Assembly: GCA_044432805.1 (NCBI GenBank)
Contig: JAWXUI010000016.1
Coordinates: forward strand, 1 to 22,487
Direction: 5' to 3'
From: CAYJEO01 sp044432805
GTDB taxonomy: Bacteria > Bacillota_I > Bacilli_A > RF39 > UBA660
DNA: 22,487 nt
Within the stretch, counting starts at the first letter, position 1; each line of letters opens with the position of its first letter. Both the position numbers and the translations under genes were made by a program. The notes beneath the pieces were generated by a model. It did no database searches and was not told where the DNA came from. It worked only from the letters and a program-made list of their open reading frames with translations. Positions 16,184 through 22,487 of the stretch are shown here, one piece after another.

Positions 16184-16420
16184 ATGGATTATGATAAATT
16201 TGCAGTTTTTATTAATGCTGTAAATAGTGGAAAAAAAGAAAAAAAATCGCAAGCATTCTATTTTGATAGTGAAAATAATATAACTACTAAAGAAAAAGCT
16301 ACAAGCGTTATTATTCGTGAAATAGATGAAAATGGTAACGTTACAAATGAAACTTTTGCTACGATAAAAGATAATGAAAATTCTGAAAATGATATAGAAG
16401 AACATAAGAAAATAAAGTGA
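16184..16420 (+). CDS. Candidate immunity protein for the protease toxin
   Basis: The 78-residue acidic, soluble protein follows the toxin gene by 17 bases and has AAGGAGAG at 16169-16176. It has a predicted beta-rich middle (AFYFDSENN, then SVIIREIDENGN) and a charged tail. I do not recognise a family. Position is the main evidence: toxins of this class are followed by a small gene that protects the producer. The stop is TGA. If TGA were read as Trp, the frame would run into relic sequence up to a TAG at 16520, which I take as chance. The region after it contains only gene relics, so the T7SS operon ends here. Confidence 0.55.
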   Translation: MDYDKFAVFINAVNSGKKEKKSQAFYFDSENNITTKEKATSVIIREIDENGNVTNETFATIKDNENSENDIEEHKKIK

Positions 16421-16465
16421 AAAAATAATTTTTGGAGATTAAATAAACTTTATGATCAAAACAAA

Positions 16466-16546
16466 ATGAGAAGTTCATATGATCAAAATTTAAAAAATTC
16501 TAAAAAAATAGTTGAAATTTAGTTTAATATAAAAATAAAAATGAAG
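16466..16546 (+). pseudogene. 5' relic of the YcxB-like membrane gene
   Basis: The reading frame from ATG at 16466 gives MRSSYDQNLKNSKKIVEI, then a TAG where the intact gene at 18795-19283 has Trp (MKSTYEHNLKNSKEIAEAW), and then a further match FN. Only the first 25 or so codons are recognisable. There is no ribosome binding site. The alignment also supports 18795 as the true start of the intact gene. Confidence 0.82.
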
Positions 16547-16615
16547 AAAAAATAGTAAGTGAAATGATAGCAATAGAAAAATTTATAAAATATGTACCTA
16601 TTGAATAAAACAAAA

Positions 16616-16700
16616 GAAGTGAATATTTTGCAAGTATGTGTTTCAAAAATCAATTTAGAAGATATTTTCAAAATAGAAATTTTAACAGATGGAAAAGTGA
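16616..16700 (+). pseudogene. 3' relic of a DUF3841 gene
   Basis: Sequence from AGTGAATATTTTGCAAG through ACAGATGG aligns to the 3' part of the intact DUF3841 gene (about 4566-4650). A small deletion lies at the left end. A deletion of about 80 bases then joins it to the AGTGAAAT at the gene's end. The following terminator also matches. The 90 bases between this and the relic at 16466-16546 are gene-like, with an open frame reading SEMIAIEKFIKYVPIE, but I could not assign them. Confidence 0.85.
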
Positions 16701-16705
16701 AATAA

Positions 16706-16733
16706 AAAAAGAAAATTATTTAATTCTCTTTTT
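16706..16733. terminator. Bidirectional terminator, right-hand copy
   Basis: This is identical in sequence to 4742-4769, with arms AAAAAGAAAATTA and TAATTCTCTTTTT. Here it terminates the intact leftward GNAT gene, whose stop codon lies within it. Confidence 0.55.
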
Positions 16734-17262
16734 CTAAGTCACTTTTTCTTTTTGTTAAACAAGTTAAAAACTTTTGATAATATTTAGTTTTATCATTTAA
16801 TGTTCCATTAAAACATAGCTCTTTACTTTCTTCATTATAAATTCCAGTTATAGCCTCGGTTAATTGCCAATCGTACTTTTCAATTAAAGCTTCAAACATT
16901 TCAAACTTATAATCTGATATTGTAATTAAAGGTTTGCTATTTTCTAACCATTTTATCGATTTTTCAACTAATTGACTACCAATATTCATATTTCTATATT
17001 CTTCTGATACATAAAGAGTACATATTTTTTGTTCTTCATCAGTTTTTTTTAAACAAGCAAGTGCTATAATTTTATTTTCGTTATTTTTAACAAATAAAAT
17101 ATTTCTTTCATCGCTTTCGATTGTAGGTAATTGTTTTTCTAAAAACCACTTTTTATAACCAGGATAGTCTTTACAAATTGATTCTATAATTAAATATATT
17201 TGTACACTAAGAGTTACAAATTCTTCATTATATATATAATGTTTTAAACTTTCTATTTTCAT
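16720..17262 (-). CDS. GNAT-family N-acetyltransferase
   Basis: The 180-residue leftward protein has the GNAT core: NENKIIALACL as the beta2-4 region, then CTLYVSEEYRNMNIGSQLVEKSIKWL as acetyl-CoA-binding motif A. In motif A the usual R/Q-x-x-G-x-G/A is changed to NMNIGS, which keeps only one Gly. The acceptor substrate is unknown. I set the start at 17262 (MKIESLKHY), with GCAGGTGA just upstream. The longer frame to 17316 would begin inside the -35 box of the promoter at 17288-17316. The last 18 codons are duplicated as a relic at 4756-4811, next to the intact DUF3841 gene. Confidence 0.82.
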   Translation of the reverse strand: MKIESLKHYIYNEEFVTLSVQIYLIIESICKDYPGYKKWFLEKQLPTIESDERNILFVKNNENKIIALACLKKTDEEQKICTLYVSEEYRNMNIGSQLVEKSIKWLENSKPLITISDYKFEMFEALIEKYDWQLTEAITGIYNEESKELCFNGTLNDKTKYYQKFLTCLTKRKSDLEKEN

Positions 17263-17287
17263 AATATCACCTGCTAAATTACAAAAT

Positions 17288-17316
17288 ATATTAGCACTTT
17301 TATAATTATAAGTCAA
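17288..17316 (-). promoter_or_regulatory. Promoter of the leftward GNAT gene
   Basis: On the minus strand, TTGACT (17311-17316) and TAATAT (17288-17293) are 17 bp apart, with TGC before the -10 box (extended -10). This fixes the start of the GNAT gene at 17262. Confidence 0.75.
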
Positions 17317-17398
17317 TTTAACTATTTTAAATTACTTGTTTTATATGATATGATTAATAAGAAAGTTATAAAAATAATTATAGAAAGTAGGTATAAAA

Positions 17399-17740
17399 AT
17401 GACACATGAATTAAAATTACAAGAAAGATATTATAATTATATAAAAAAGGGAAGTAAAAGAATTGAACTAAGATTAAATGATGAAAAAAGACAACAAATA
17501 AAAATAGGTGATAAAATAAAATTTTTTAAAGAATCAGATCTATCAAAGTCTTTTGAAGTATTAGTAACAGGGTTATTAAATTATAATAGTTTTGATAATT
17601 TATTTAATGATTTTGATATAGATATTTTAGCAGATAAAGAGATGACTAAAGAAGAATTAAAATCAGTACTAGAAAAATTTTATACAAAAGAAAAACAAGA
17701 CAATTACGGAGTGCTTGGAATAAAAATAGAATTGTTATAA
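17399..17740 (+). CDS. ASCH-domain protein, short subtype
   Basis: The 113-residue protein starts HELKLQERYYNYIKKG and continues with IELRLNDEKRQQIKIGDKIKF. This is the standard ASCH opening (substrate-facing Lys/Glu/Arg residues followed by a basic strand). The family binds RNA or modified nucleosides; the exact activity is unknown. AAGTAGGT lies upstream of the ATG. The next gene, a GNAT acetyltransferase, begins 13 bases after the stop, so the two are likely co-transcribed. It is of a different subtype from the ASCH protein at 2885. Confidence 0.85.
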   Translation: MTHELKLQERYYNYIKKGSKRIELRLNDEKRQQIKIGDKIKFFKESDLSKSFEVLVTGLLNYNSFDNLFNDFDIDILADKEMTKEELKSVLEKFYTKEKQDNYGVLGIKIELL

Positions 17741-17753
17741 AAGAGGTGTTTAA

Positions 17754-18263
17754 ATGGAAACAAGATTAGCAAAAAATTCAGATTTGCCAAATTTAAAAAT
17801 AATGTATAAAAAAATTGTGGAAAATATGAATAATAATAATATTAACATTTGGGATGAATATTATCCTTATGAATTATTTAGTGAAGACATTGAAAAAAAT
17901 AGTCTTTACTTATTAGTAAATAACAATGAAATAATGGCCGCATTTGCATTAAATGAATTATATAGTAATGAACAAAATTTAAAATGGTCTATCCCAGAAG
18001 AAAAAGCAGTTTATATTAATAGAGTAGGTGTTAATGTCGATTATTTAAAGTGTGGAATAGGCAGTGCATTAATAAAAGAAGCTGTTGAGATTGTAAAGAA
18101 AAATAACTCTAAATATCTACGATTATTAGTTGTAGATAATAATGAACCAGCTATAGGATTATATATAAAAAATAAATTCAAACAAGTAGAAGGAATATAT
18201 GAAGAAGAAATAGATGATGACTTAACTTTAATAGAATATGGTTTTGAACTTAAAATTATTTAA
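17754..18263 (+). CDS. GNAT-family N-acetyltransferase
   Basis: The 169-residue protein has all GNAT landmarks: an N-terminal METRLAKNSDLPNL, the strand AVYINRVGVNVDYL, motif A with CGIGSALIKEAVEIVK, and LRLLVVDNNEPAIGLYIKNKF as motif B. The C-GIGSAL stretch gives a good pyrophosphate-binding loop. Its substrate is unknown. AGAGGTG lies 6-7 bases before the ATG and the ASCH gene is directly upstream. It converges on the pyrophosphatase-like gene, with a shared terminator hairpin between them. Confidence 0.9.
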   Translation: METRLAKNSDLPNLKIMYKKIVENMNNNNINIWDEYYPYELFSEDIEKNSLYLLVNNNEIMAAFALNELYSNEQNLKWSIPEEKAVYINRVGVNVDYLKCGIGSALIKEAVEIVKKNNSKYLRLLVVDNNEPAIGLYIKNKFKQVEGIYEEEIDDDLTLIEYGFELKII

Positions 18264-18270
18264 AAAACAA

Positions 18271-18298
18271 AAAAAATCTAGTTTTTCTAGAATTTTTT
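18271..18298. terminator. Hairpin between convergent genes
   Basis: TCTAG pairs with CTAGA around TTTTT. After one mismatch it extends through A and T runs on both sides. It can serve both convergent genes, but the stem is weak. Confidence 0.5.
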
Positions 18299-18299
18299 A

Positions 18300-18644
18300 T
18301 TATCTAATAATAACTGATTCAAAAAATTGTTCTTGAAATTCTGTTAATGCAATAATTGAATCATTTGAATAATCTTTACCATTTTTGGAAATAATTAACT
18401 TATCATCATCATCATTTGTTCTATGAACTATAGCTATTACTGTACCCTTGCTAGATTCAACTGGTTCGAACTCTCCAAGTAAATAAGCATCTAACTCTTC
18501 ACCATCTCCACTTAAAGTATTAGGAATAAACCCATAATTTAACATATACATAAACCCATGTTTTGGATGTCTAGTTCCTAACTGTCTATCAATTTTTACA
18601 GTGACTTCTTTTCCTAAATAATCATTTGAATTTGTTTTTTCCAT
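18300..18644 (-). CDS. Short inorganic-pyrophosphatase-like protein
   Basis: The 114-residue leftward protein contains YLGKEVTVKIDRQLGTRHPKHG, NYGFIPNT, GDGEELDAYLLGEFEP and a TEFQEQFF tail, the signature of a short family I-like inorganic pyrophosphatase common in low-GC Gram-positives. Such proteins are usually annotated as pyrophosphatases, but they are shorter than the 170-residue canonical enzyme and lack part of its acidic metal site. The reaction (pyrophosphate to phosphate) is therefore an inference. GGAGGAA precedes the ATG. The upstream divergent region holds a 34-bp tandem repeat. Confidence 0.85.
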   Translation of the reverse strand: MEKTNSNDYLGKEVTVKIDRQLGTRHPKHGFMYMLNYGFIPNTLSGDGEELDAYLLGEFEPVESSKGTVIAIVHRTNDDDDKLIISKNGKDYSNDSIIALTEFQEQFFESVIIR

Positions 18645-18670
18645 TCTTTATTCCTCCATTTCAATATAAG

Positions 18671-18746
18671 TATATCACATTATATTAATATTAAAAATAT
18701 TGTTTATATCACATTATATTAATATTAAAAATATTGTTTATATCAT
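18671..18746. repeat. 34-bp tandem repeat in a divergent promoter region
   Basis: Two perfect 34-bp units at 18671-18704 and 18705-18738 are followed by a partial third copy starting TATATCATTATA. Each unit contains TTAATATTAAAAATATT, a short dyad. It lies between the leftward pyrophosphatase-like gene and the rightward YcxB-like gene, so it could be a duplicated regulator site or simple slippage. Confidence 0.9.
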
Positions 18747-18794
18747 TATAATATGATAAAATTTCATTATGTAAAAAGTCATAAGGAGGTAAAA

Positions 18795-19283
18795 ATGAAA
18801 AGCACATATGAGCATAATTTAAAAAATTCAAAAGAAATAGCTGAAGCTTGGTTTAATAATAAAGCAAAAAAAATAAATATAATTATATATATATTTATTG
18901 TATTATTAATAATAGCAATGATTTTTTCATTTCAAATTTTATATTTACTGTTCTTTGGATTACTTTTAATAGTAAAAGTAGTTTATATAAAAAAAAGAAA
19001 AGATTTAGTGAATATGGAAGGAGCAAGACTTAAGGTTATATATAAAGACAAACCTTTAAATGTAACTGTTGAATTAGATGACAAAATACATCTAATTTCA
19101 AATAAATCACAACGGGTATTGGAGTATAGTGATATATTAGAAATAATTCAGTCTAAAAATTTTATTGTTTTAGTTGTAAAAGGACAAATGACAATTGCAA
19201 TTAATAAAAATAATTTTGAAACAGGATCAGCAAAAGAATGTTTGAAATTGTTAAAAGAAAAATTAAATTTAGGAGGTAATTAA
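18795..19283 (+). CDS. YcxB-like membrane protein
   Basis: The 162-residue protein has a short cytosolic head, two closely spaced hydrophobic segments at about 29-45 and 47-64, and a C-terminal soluble domain. The domain has VLEYSDILEIIQSKN, the strand FIVLVVKGQMTIAI, and KNNFETGS, which is the shape of the YcxB-like domain. Its function is unknown. I chose ATG 18795, with AAGGAGGT at 18783-18790, over an in-frame ATG at 18753. The homologous relic at 16466 begins at the same codon. The phosphorylase gene follows after four bases, so the two form an operon. Confidence 0.75.
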   Translation: MKSTYEHNLKNSKEIAEAWFNNKAKKINIIIYIFIVLLIIAMIFSFQILYLLFFGLLLIVKVVYIKKRKDLVNMEGARLKVIYKDKPLNVTVELDDKIHLISNKSQRVLEYSDILEIIQSKNFIVLVVKGQMTIAINKNNFETGSAKECLKLLKEKLNLGGN

Positions 19284-19287
19284 TAAA

Positions 19288-20058
19288 ATGACTTATGAAG
19301 AATTATTAGAATCACATTTACAATATGGAACTACAAAAGAGGATATATTAAAAGGAAAAAACTTTGATAAGATAAGAGAAGATGTTGTAATTGCACCATG
19401 GTGGGGAATTGAAATGTTTGATATTTTAAAAGCAGAAGTAAATCAAATAAATTCAGTTTTATATGACATAAAAACAAAAGATCAAGCTTTTTCATTCATA
19501 TGTTTAAAAAATGTTGGAGCTGCTGGAATAATAGATAAAGTATTAACTTTAGGGGTATCGAAATGTAAAAGATTATTATTTATTGGATCTGCGGGTTCTT
19601 TTGATGATGAAATAAATATTGGAGATATTGTAATACCAGAATATAGTGTAGTAGGTGATGGGACTTGTAGATATTTAAATAAAGATTTACAAGATGATTT
19701 TTTAACTAAACAATATCCAGATGCCTCTTTAACAAACGATTTAATAAAAATTGTTGAAAGTTATAAAAATATTAAACATCATATTGTTCCTAATTATAGT
19801 ATTGATACTATATTTGCTCAATTTGCACATGTTGATTTTGTTAAAAATTTAGGTTGCAAAAGTATTGAAATGGAAACTGCTGTAGTATTTAAGGCAGCAA
19901 AAATATGTAATATTAAAACTACTGCTTTATTTATTGTAAGTGATAATACAGTAATTAATAAATCATTATATAGTGGTAGAACAGAAGATGAAGAAGAGTA
20001 TAGACATAAGGTTAGATTTGAAAGCGTACCAAATATAATATTAGAATTATTTAAATAA
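19288..20058 (+). CDS. Nucleoside phosphorylase (PNP/UDP family)
   Basis: The 256-residue protein has GSAGSFDDEINIGDIVIP (residues 100-117) as the phosphate and ribose site, then SIEMETAVV (Glu194, Met195, Glu196) for ribose binding, and VSDN with Asp219 as the likely catalytic acid. This is the PNP/uridine phosphorylase/MTA nucleosidase superfamily. Phosphorolysis of a purine nucleoside is most likely, but the base specificity is not readable. AGGAGG at 19271-19276 lies 11 bases from the ATG, in the tail of the upstream membrane gene. A decayed copy lies left of the T7SS operon at 4803-5311. Confidence 0.9.
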   Translation: MTYEELLESHLQYGTTKEDILKGKNFDKIREDVVIAPWWGIEMFDILKAEVNQINSVLYDIKTKDQAFSFICLKNVGAAGIIDKVLTLGVSKCKRLLFIGSAGSFDDEINIGDIVIPEYSVVGDGTCRYLNKDLQDDFLTKQYPDASLTNDLIKIVESYKNIKHHIVPNYSIDTIFAQFAHVDFVKNLGCKSIEMETAVVFKAAKICNIKTTALFIVSDNTVINKSLYSGRTEDEEEYRHKVRFESVPNIILELFK

Positions 20059-20085
20059 AAAAAGATTAAAATTTTAATCTTTTTT
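20058..20085. terminator. Perfect palindromic bidirectional terminator
   Basis: AAAAAAGATTAAAA is followed directly by its exact complement, giving T runs on both strands. It ends the phosphorylase and the leftward unknown gene, whose stop codon lies inside it. The same element occurs at 5325-5347 and 21006-21033. Confidence 0.75.
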
Positions 20086-20886
20086 AGTTTCTATTATTTT
20101 TTGTTTTCCTTTTTCAAAAGATAAGTCACTAGTTTCAAAAGCAATAGATTCTTCGGGATGATCAGCTAAATTTCTAACAATAGGACCTTTAAAATCAATT
20201 GGTTGTATAGAGTAACCATCAAAACGACGTACTTCTACAGGTTGGAATTTCATAGTACCATTAAGTAGCCCTATGAACATTTTCTTTTTATCTTCTTCAC
20301 TCAATGTTCTATCTTGATATACTTCACTTTTGCAAAAATTCCAAAAAGGATACCAAAATGAATTTAAACTAACGCCTTTAGCGTCTAGCATATCAAAATT
20401 TTCGTTAATTAATGAAATGATATCATATAAATTTTCGTAATTTTCAAATATTAAATCATGGCTAGCTTCGTTTTTAATGCTAGGAAGACCAACAGAATTT
20501 TTACAAAAAATTTCACTTATAAATGATATTTTTTTAGTTAAAATATAACGGTCTATAGTTTCTACATCAGGTTCGCATGCAGCTAATATTTCTGCATATA
20601 AAGAATCAAATTCTCCTATAATTTTGTTAAAACTTTCTAAATCTTTTTCGTTTAAACTTATATTCTTTTTGAAATTTTTTGAAAATTGTAATAATGCAGT
20701 CGCATATTTTTCCATAAATAAAACTGAATTTGGAACGCTTTCAATAGTAGATATACATTTTTGAAAATATTGTGTAATAATAGGTTCTAAATCAGGTGAA
20801 CACCATTTTATAGTTTGAGTGTATTCAGCTGTTATTCTTGCTATAGTAGCGCTTGCTACAGTAATGTTGTCATGGTTATTAATCAT
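20074..20886 (-). CDS. Unknown paralogous protein A, 270 residues
   Basis: The leftward helical protein belongs to a family I do not recognise and is paralogous to the next gene. The two share GVSLNSFWYPF/GVGLNSFWYPF, FIGLLNGTMKFQPV/FLGLLNGNMKFHPV, and a C-terminal LSFEKGKQK followed by a Lys/Asp tail. Those shared blocks suggest a conserved folded region at about 150-225. No membrane segment or catalytic motif is seen. I start it at 20886 because GGAGGA, which overlaps the first ATG at 20901, sits eight bases before the second ATG. A third, decayed 3' copy lies at 5336-5442. Confidence 0.75.
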   Translation of the reverse strand: MINNHDNITVASATIARITAEYTQTIKWCSPDLEPIITQYFQKCISTIESVPNSVLFMEKYATALLQFSKNFKKNISLNEKDLESFNKIIGEFDSLYAEILAACEPDVETIDRYILTKKISFISEIFCKNSVGLPSIKNEASHDLIFENYENLYDIISLINENFDMLDAKGVSLNSFWYPFWNFCKSEVYQDRTLSEEDKKKMFIGLLNGTMKFQPVEVRRFDGYSIQPIDFKGPIVRNLADHPEESIAFETSDLSFEKGKQKIIETKKD

Positions 20887-20919
20887 AAATTTTTCCTCCA
20901 TCTAATAATTTGTAAAGAT

Positions 20920-20948
20920 ATAATAACACTTTTATTTATAGAAATCAA
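20920..20948 (-). promoter_or_regulatory. Promoter of paralogous gene A
   Basis: On the minus strand, TTGATT (20943-20948) and TATTAT (20920-20925) have a 17-bp spacer and TGT before the -10 box. A dyad (TTATTTATA at 20932-20940 with TATAAATAA at 20962-20970) overlaps it and could be an operator. Confidence 0.55.
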
Positions 20949-21005
20949 TAATATGCATTATTATAAATAAAATAATATTGTCAGATGGAGTTATAAATAA
21001 TATAT

Positions 21006-21033
21006 AAAAAAGATTAAAATTTTAATCTTTTTT
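21006..21033. terminator. Perfect palindromic terminator, second copy
   Basis: This has the same 28-base palindrome as 20058-20085. It contains the stop codon of the leftward gene at 21022-21852. Confidence 0.7.
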
Positions 21034-21852
21034 AGTTTCAATTTCAATTGTTTTTTGTTTTCCTTTTTCAAAAGATAAGTTACTTACTTCAAATGATCTA
21101 GGAGTATCAAATTCACTAGTTGAAGTTTTATGTAATCTTTCATTAAAATCAAGAGGTTTAATTGCATATCCAGTAGCATGGGTTTCATATACTGGATGGA
21201 ATTTCATATTTCCATTAAGTAAACCTAAAAATAAATTTAATTTTTCTTCTTCACTAAATGGTTTAATATAAGCTTGATCTTGGCAAACTTTTACAAAAGG
21301 GTACCAAAATGAATTTAAACCAACACCTTTATTATTTAATGTATCAAAATTTTCATTTACTAAATTGATAACAGAGTAAAGGTCAGAATATCTTTCAAAT
21401 ATTCTTTTGCGACTAGCATTATCTTGTAATATTGCAATAGTTCCAATTTTATTGTGATTTAAAATTGCATTAATAAATTGTATTTTTGTATATATAGTAT
21501 AATCATGACTATCTTCTGTCTGTATTTTAGTTTTAAAAACATTTATTACTTCATCGTGTAATTTATACATTTCTCCCATAATTAATTCAAAATATTCAAA
21601 ATCATTTTCTTCAAAATTATCTAAACCTTTGAATCTAGTATGTGTATTTTTCACTAAAGAACAAGCTGCTTCAAATAAATATGAAACAGTGCAAGCTTCT
21701 TTATCGTTTGTCCAATCTATATCACTATAAACACATGTGACATAAAAATCTCTTATTAAATCTTTAACATTAAAAGATGAATAATCAATTACTTCAAAGT
21801 ATTTTGACTCCATTGATGTTAAAAATCTGTTTGTGATATTTTTCTTACTCAT
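21022..21852 (-). CDS. Unknown paralogous protein B, 276 residues
   Basis: This is the paralogue of the 20074-20886 product. It shares the LNSFWYPF block, the LLNGNMKFHPV block, the position of the Ala-Thr-Gly-Tyr-Ala/Gly-Tyr-Ser stretch and the SFEKGKQK C-terminus. The N-terminal half (residues 1-130) is much less conserved, so the two genes diverged long ago. The repeated terminator suggests duplication of the whole unit. The ATG has only a weak ribosome binding site (GTTGG). An extended -10, TGATATAAT on the minus strand (21878-21886), lies 26 bases upstream. Function is unknown. Confidence 0.75.
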   Translation of the reverse strand: MSKKNITNRFLTSMESKYFEVIDYSSFNVKDLIRDFYVTCVYSDIDWTNDKEACTVSYLFEAACSLVKNTHTRFKGLDNFEENDFEYFELIMGEMYKLHDEVINVFKTKIQTEDSHDYTIYTKIQFINAILNHNKIGTIAILQDNASRKRIFERYSDLYSVINLVNENFDTLNNKGVGLNSFWYPFVKVCQDQAYIKPFSEEEKLNLFLGLLNGNMKFHPVYETHATGYAIKPLDFNERLHKTSTSEFDTPRSFEVSNLSFEKGKQKTIEIETKKD

Positions 21853-21877
21853 TAAATTCCAACTTTCTTTTAAAGTA

Positions 21878-21886
21878 ATTATATCA
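21878..21886 (-). promoter_or_regulatory. Extended -10 promoter of paralogous gene B
   Basis: The minus strand reads TGATATAAT, a consensus extended -10, located about 25 bases before the start at 21852. Confidence 0.5.
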
Positions 21887-21935
21887 CAATATTTTTAGTA
21901 AATTTATAATATTTATTTATTATGATTGTTAGCTG

Positions 21936-21944
21936 TGTTATAAT
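21936..21944 (+). promoter_or_regulatory. Extended -10 promoter of the zinc-ribbon gene
   Basis: TGTTATAAT is an extended -10 element. It is followed by about 60 bases of leader and an AGGGGG ribosome binding site at 21999-22004. Confidence 0.6.
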
Positions 21945-22010
21945 TTATTTATGGTAGATAATTTTGGTATGCAAAATAAGTCATGTGTAATTTAAAATAG
22001 GGGGATAAAT

Positions 22011-22487
22011 ATGAAAAAATGCATTAATTGTGACAAAATATATAGTGATCAAACTTTATTTTGTTCAAATTGCGGAAAAGAATTAGTAGATAATACAGTA
22101 AGTACACCAGTGCAACAACCGGTAAATACAACAAACACATTTGGAGTTGTAAATAATGTAGTAACACAAGATAATACAGTAAGCACACCAGTGCAACAAC
22201 CGGTAAATCCAACAAACACATTTGGTTTTGCAAATAATGTAGTAACACAAGATAACACAGTAAGTACGCCTGTGCAACAACCAGTAAATCCTGTAAATAC
22301 ATTTGGAGTTGCAAATAATGGAACACAAAGTAATACAGTAACTGAACAAAATAGTCAAACAATTTCAACTGGTAAATTTGGTTTTACAAATAATGTAGTA
22401 ACACAAGATAATGCATTAAGCACACCAGTGCAACAACCGGTAAATCCTGTAAATACATTTGGAGTTGCAAATAATGGAACACAAAGT
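22011..22487 (+). CDS. Zinc-ribbon protein with 27-residue repeats (partial)
   Basis: The gene starts at ATG 22011 and has no stop before the window ends, so only 159 codons are seen. Residues 4-21 hold two Cys-x-x-Cys pairs (CINC and CSNC), a small zinc ribbon. From residue 27 the protein is made of 27-residue units, DNTVSTPVQQPVNxxNTFG followed by about eight variable residues. Three units in tandem are followed by a diverged 25-residue unit and a fifth unit. No membrane segment is seen so far. Proteins with an N-terminal zinc ribbon often continue into transmembrane or other domains, which may lie beyond the edge. The repeats are Gln/Thr/Asn-rich and probably disordered. Confidence 0.8.
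   Translation, partial: MKKCINCDKIYSDQTLFCSNCGKELVDNTVSTPVQQPVNTTNTFGVVNNVVTQDNTVSTPVQQPVNPTNTFGFANNVVTQDNTVSTPVQQPVNPVNTFGVANNGTQSNTVTEQNSQTISTGKFGFTNNVVTQDNALSTPVQQPVNPVNTFGVANNGTQS
22089..22487 (+). repeat. 81-bp tandem repeats in the zinc-ribbon gene
   Basis: Units start at 22089, 22170 and 22251, each 81 bp. A diverged 75-bp unit runs from 22332 to 22406 and another 81-bp unit from 22407 to the window edge. The high DNA identity suggests recent expansion. Confidence 0.9.

Noticed and set aside
16184..16522. TGA read as Trp, extending the 78-residue gene to a TAG at 16520
   Set aside because: Trp is TGG throughout the window and TGA ends other genes. The extension is relic sequence of another gene.
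17263..17316. Longer N-terminus of the leftward GNAT gene
   Set aside because: It would start inside the -35 box of a very good promoter. ATG 17262 has a strong ribosome binding site.
22024..22368. Leftward open frames opposite the zinc-ribbon gene
   Set aside because: They are artefacts of the 81-bp repeat on the opposite strand, with Leu/Cys-rich translations and no ribosome binding site.
22089..22487. Repeats considered as a CRISPR array
   Set aside because: Units are in frame, abut without unique spacers and encode a regular protein repeat.

Overview
The window comes from a very AT-rich, low-GC Gram-positive-type genome, most likely a Bacilli/Erysipelotrichia/Mycoplasmatota-like lineage, judged by base composition and gene content only. 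Trp is always TGG and TGA ends genes such as the one stopping at 4736, so the standard bacterial code applies. Genes have AGGAGG-type ribosome binding sites and sigma-A-like promoters, often with an extended -10. I see no rRNA, tRNA, CRISPR array, transposase or integrase.

The centre (about 5.45-16.4 kb) is a type VIIb secretion (T7SS) effector operon read left to right. It holds the FtsK/SpoIIIE-type motor EssC and the overlapping ubiquitin-like EsaB/YukD. These are followed by small helical WXG100-like proteins: one with a YEG turn, a 238-residue protein that looks like two fused WXG100 hairpins, and an 86-residue protein. Next come a 376-residue protein with a WXG100-like head and three 45-residue C-terminal repeats, a 1072-residue toxin with an anthrax-lethal-factor-like zinc protease domain (HETAH plus a downstream Glu), and a 78-residue candidate immunity protein. 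EssA, EssB and EsaA are not in the window. The toxin has no recognisable LXG head. That role may be played by the separate 376-residue protein, whose repeat motif recurs near the toxin's N-terminus.

The left flank (0-4.74 kb) carries an unknown gene, a four-helix membrane protein, an HD-domain phosphohydrolase, an ASCH protein, a DUF3592-like membrane protein and a DUF3841 protein. The right flank (16.7-22.5 kb) carries two GNAT acetyltransferases, a second ASCH protein, a short inorganic-pyrophosphatase-like protein, a YcxB-like membrane protein, a nucleoside phosphorylase, two paralogous unknown proteins and a zinc-ribbon protein with 27-residue repeats that runs off the window.

The most striking structural feature is that the T7SS operon lies between two partly decayed copies of the same gene neighbourhood. 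On the left, DUF3841 is intact and is followed by relics of the GNAT, phosphorylase and 270-residue genes. On the right, the DUF3841 gene is a relic and the GNAT, phosphorylase and 270-residue genes are intact. A relic of the YcxB-like gene also lies just after the T7SS operon. This is the pattern expected from a segmental duplication followed by reciprocal gene loss, with the T7SS cassette between or inside the copies.
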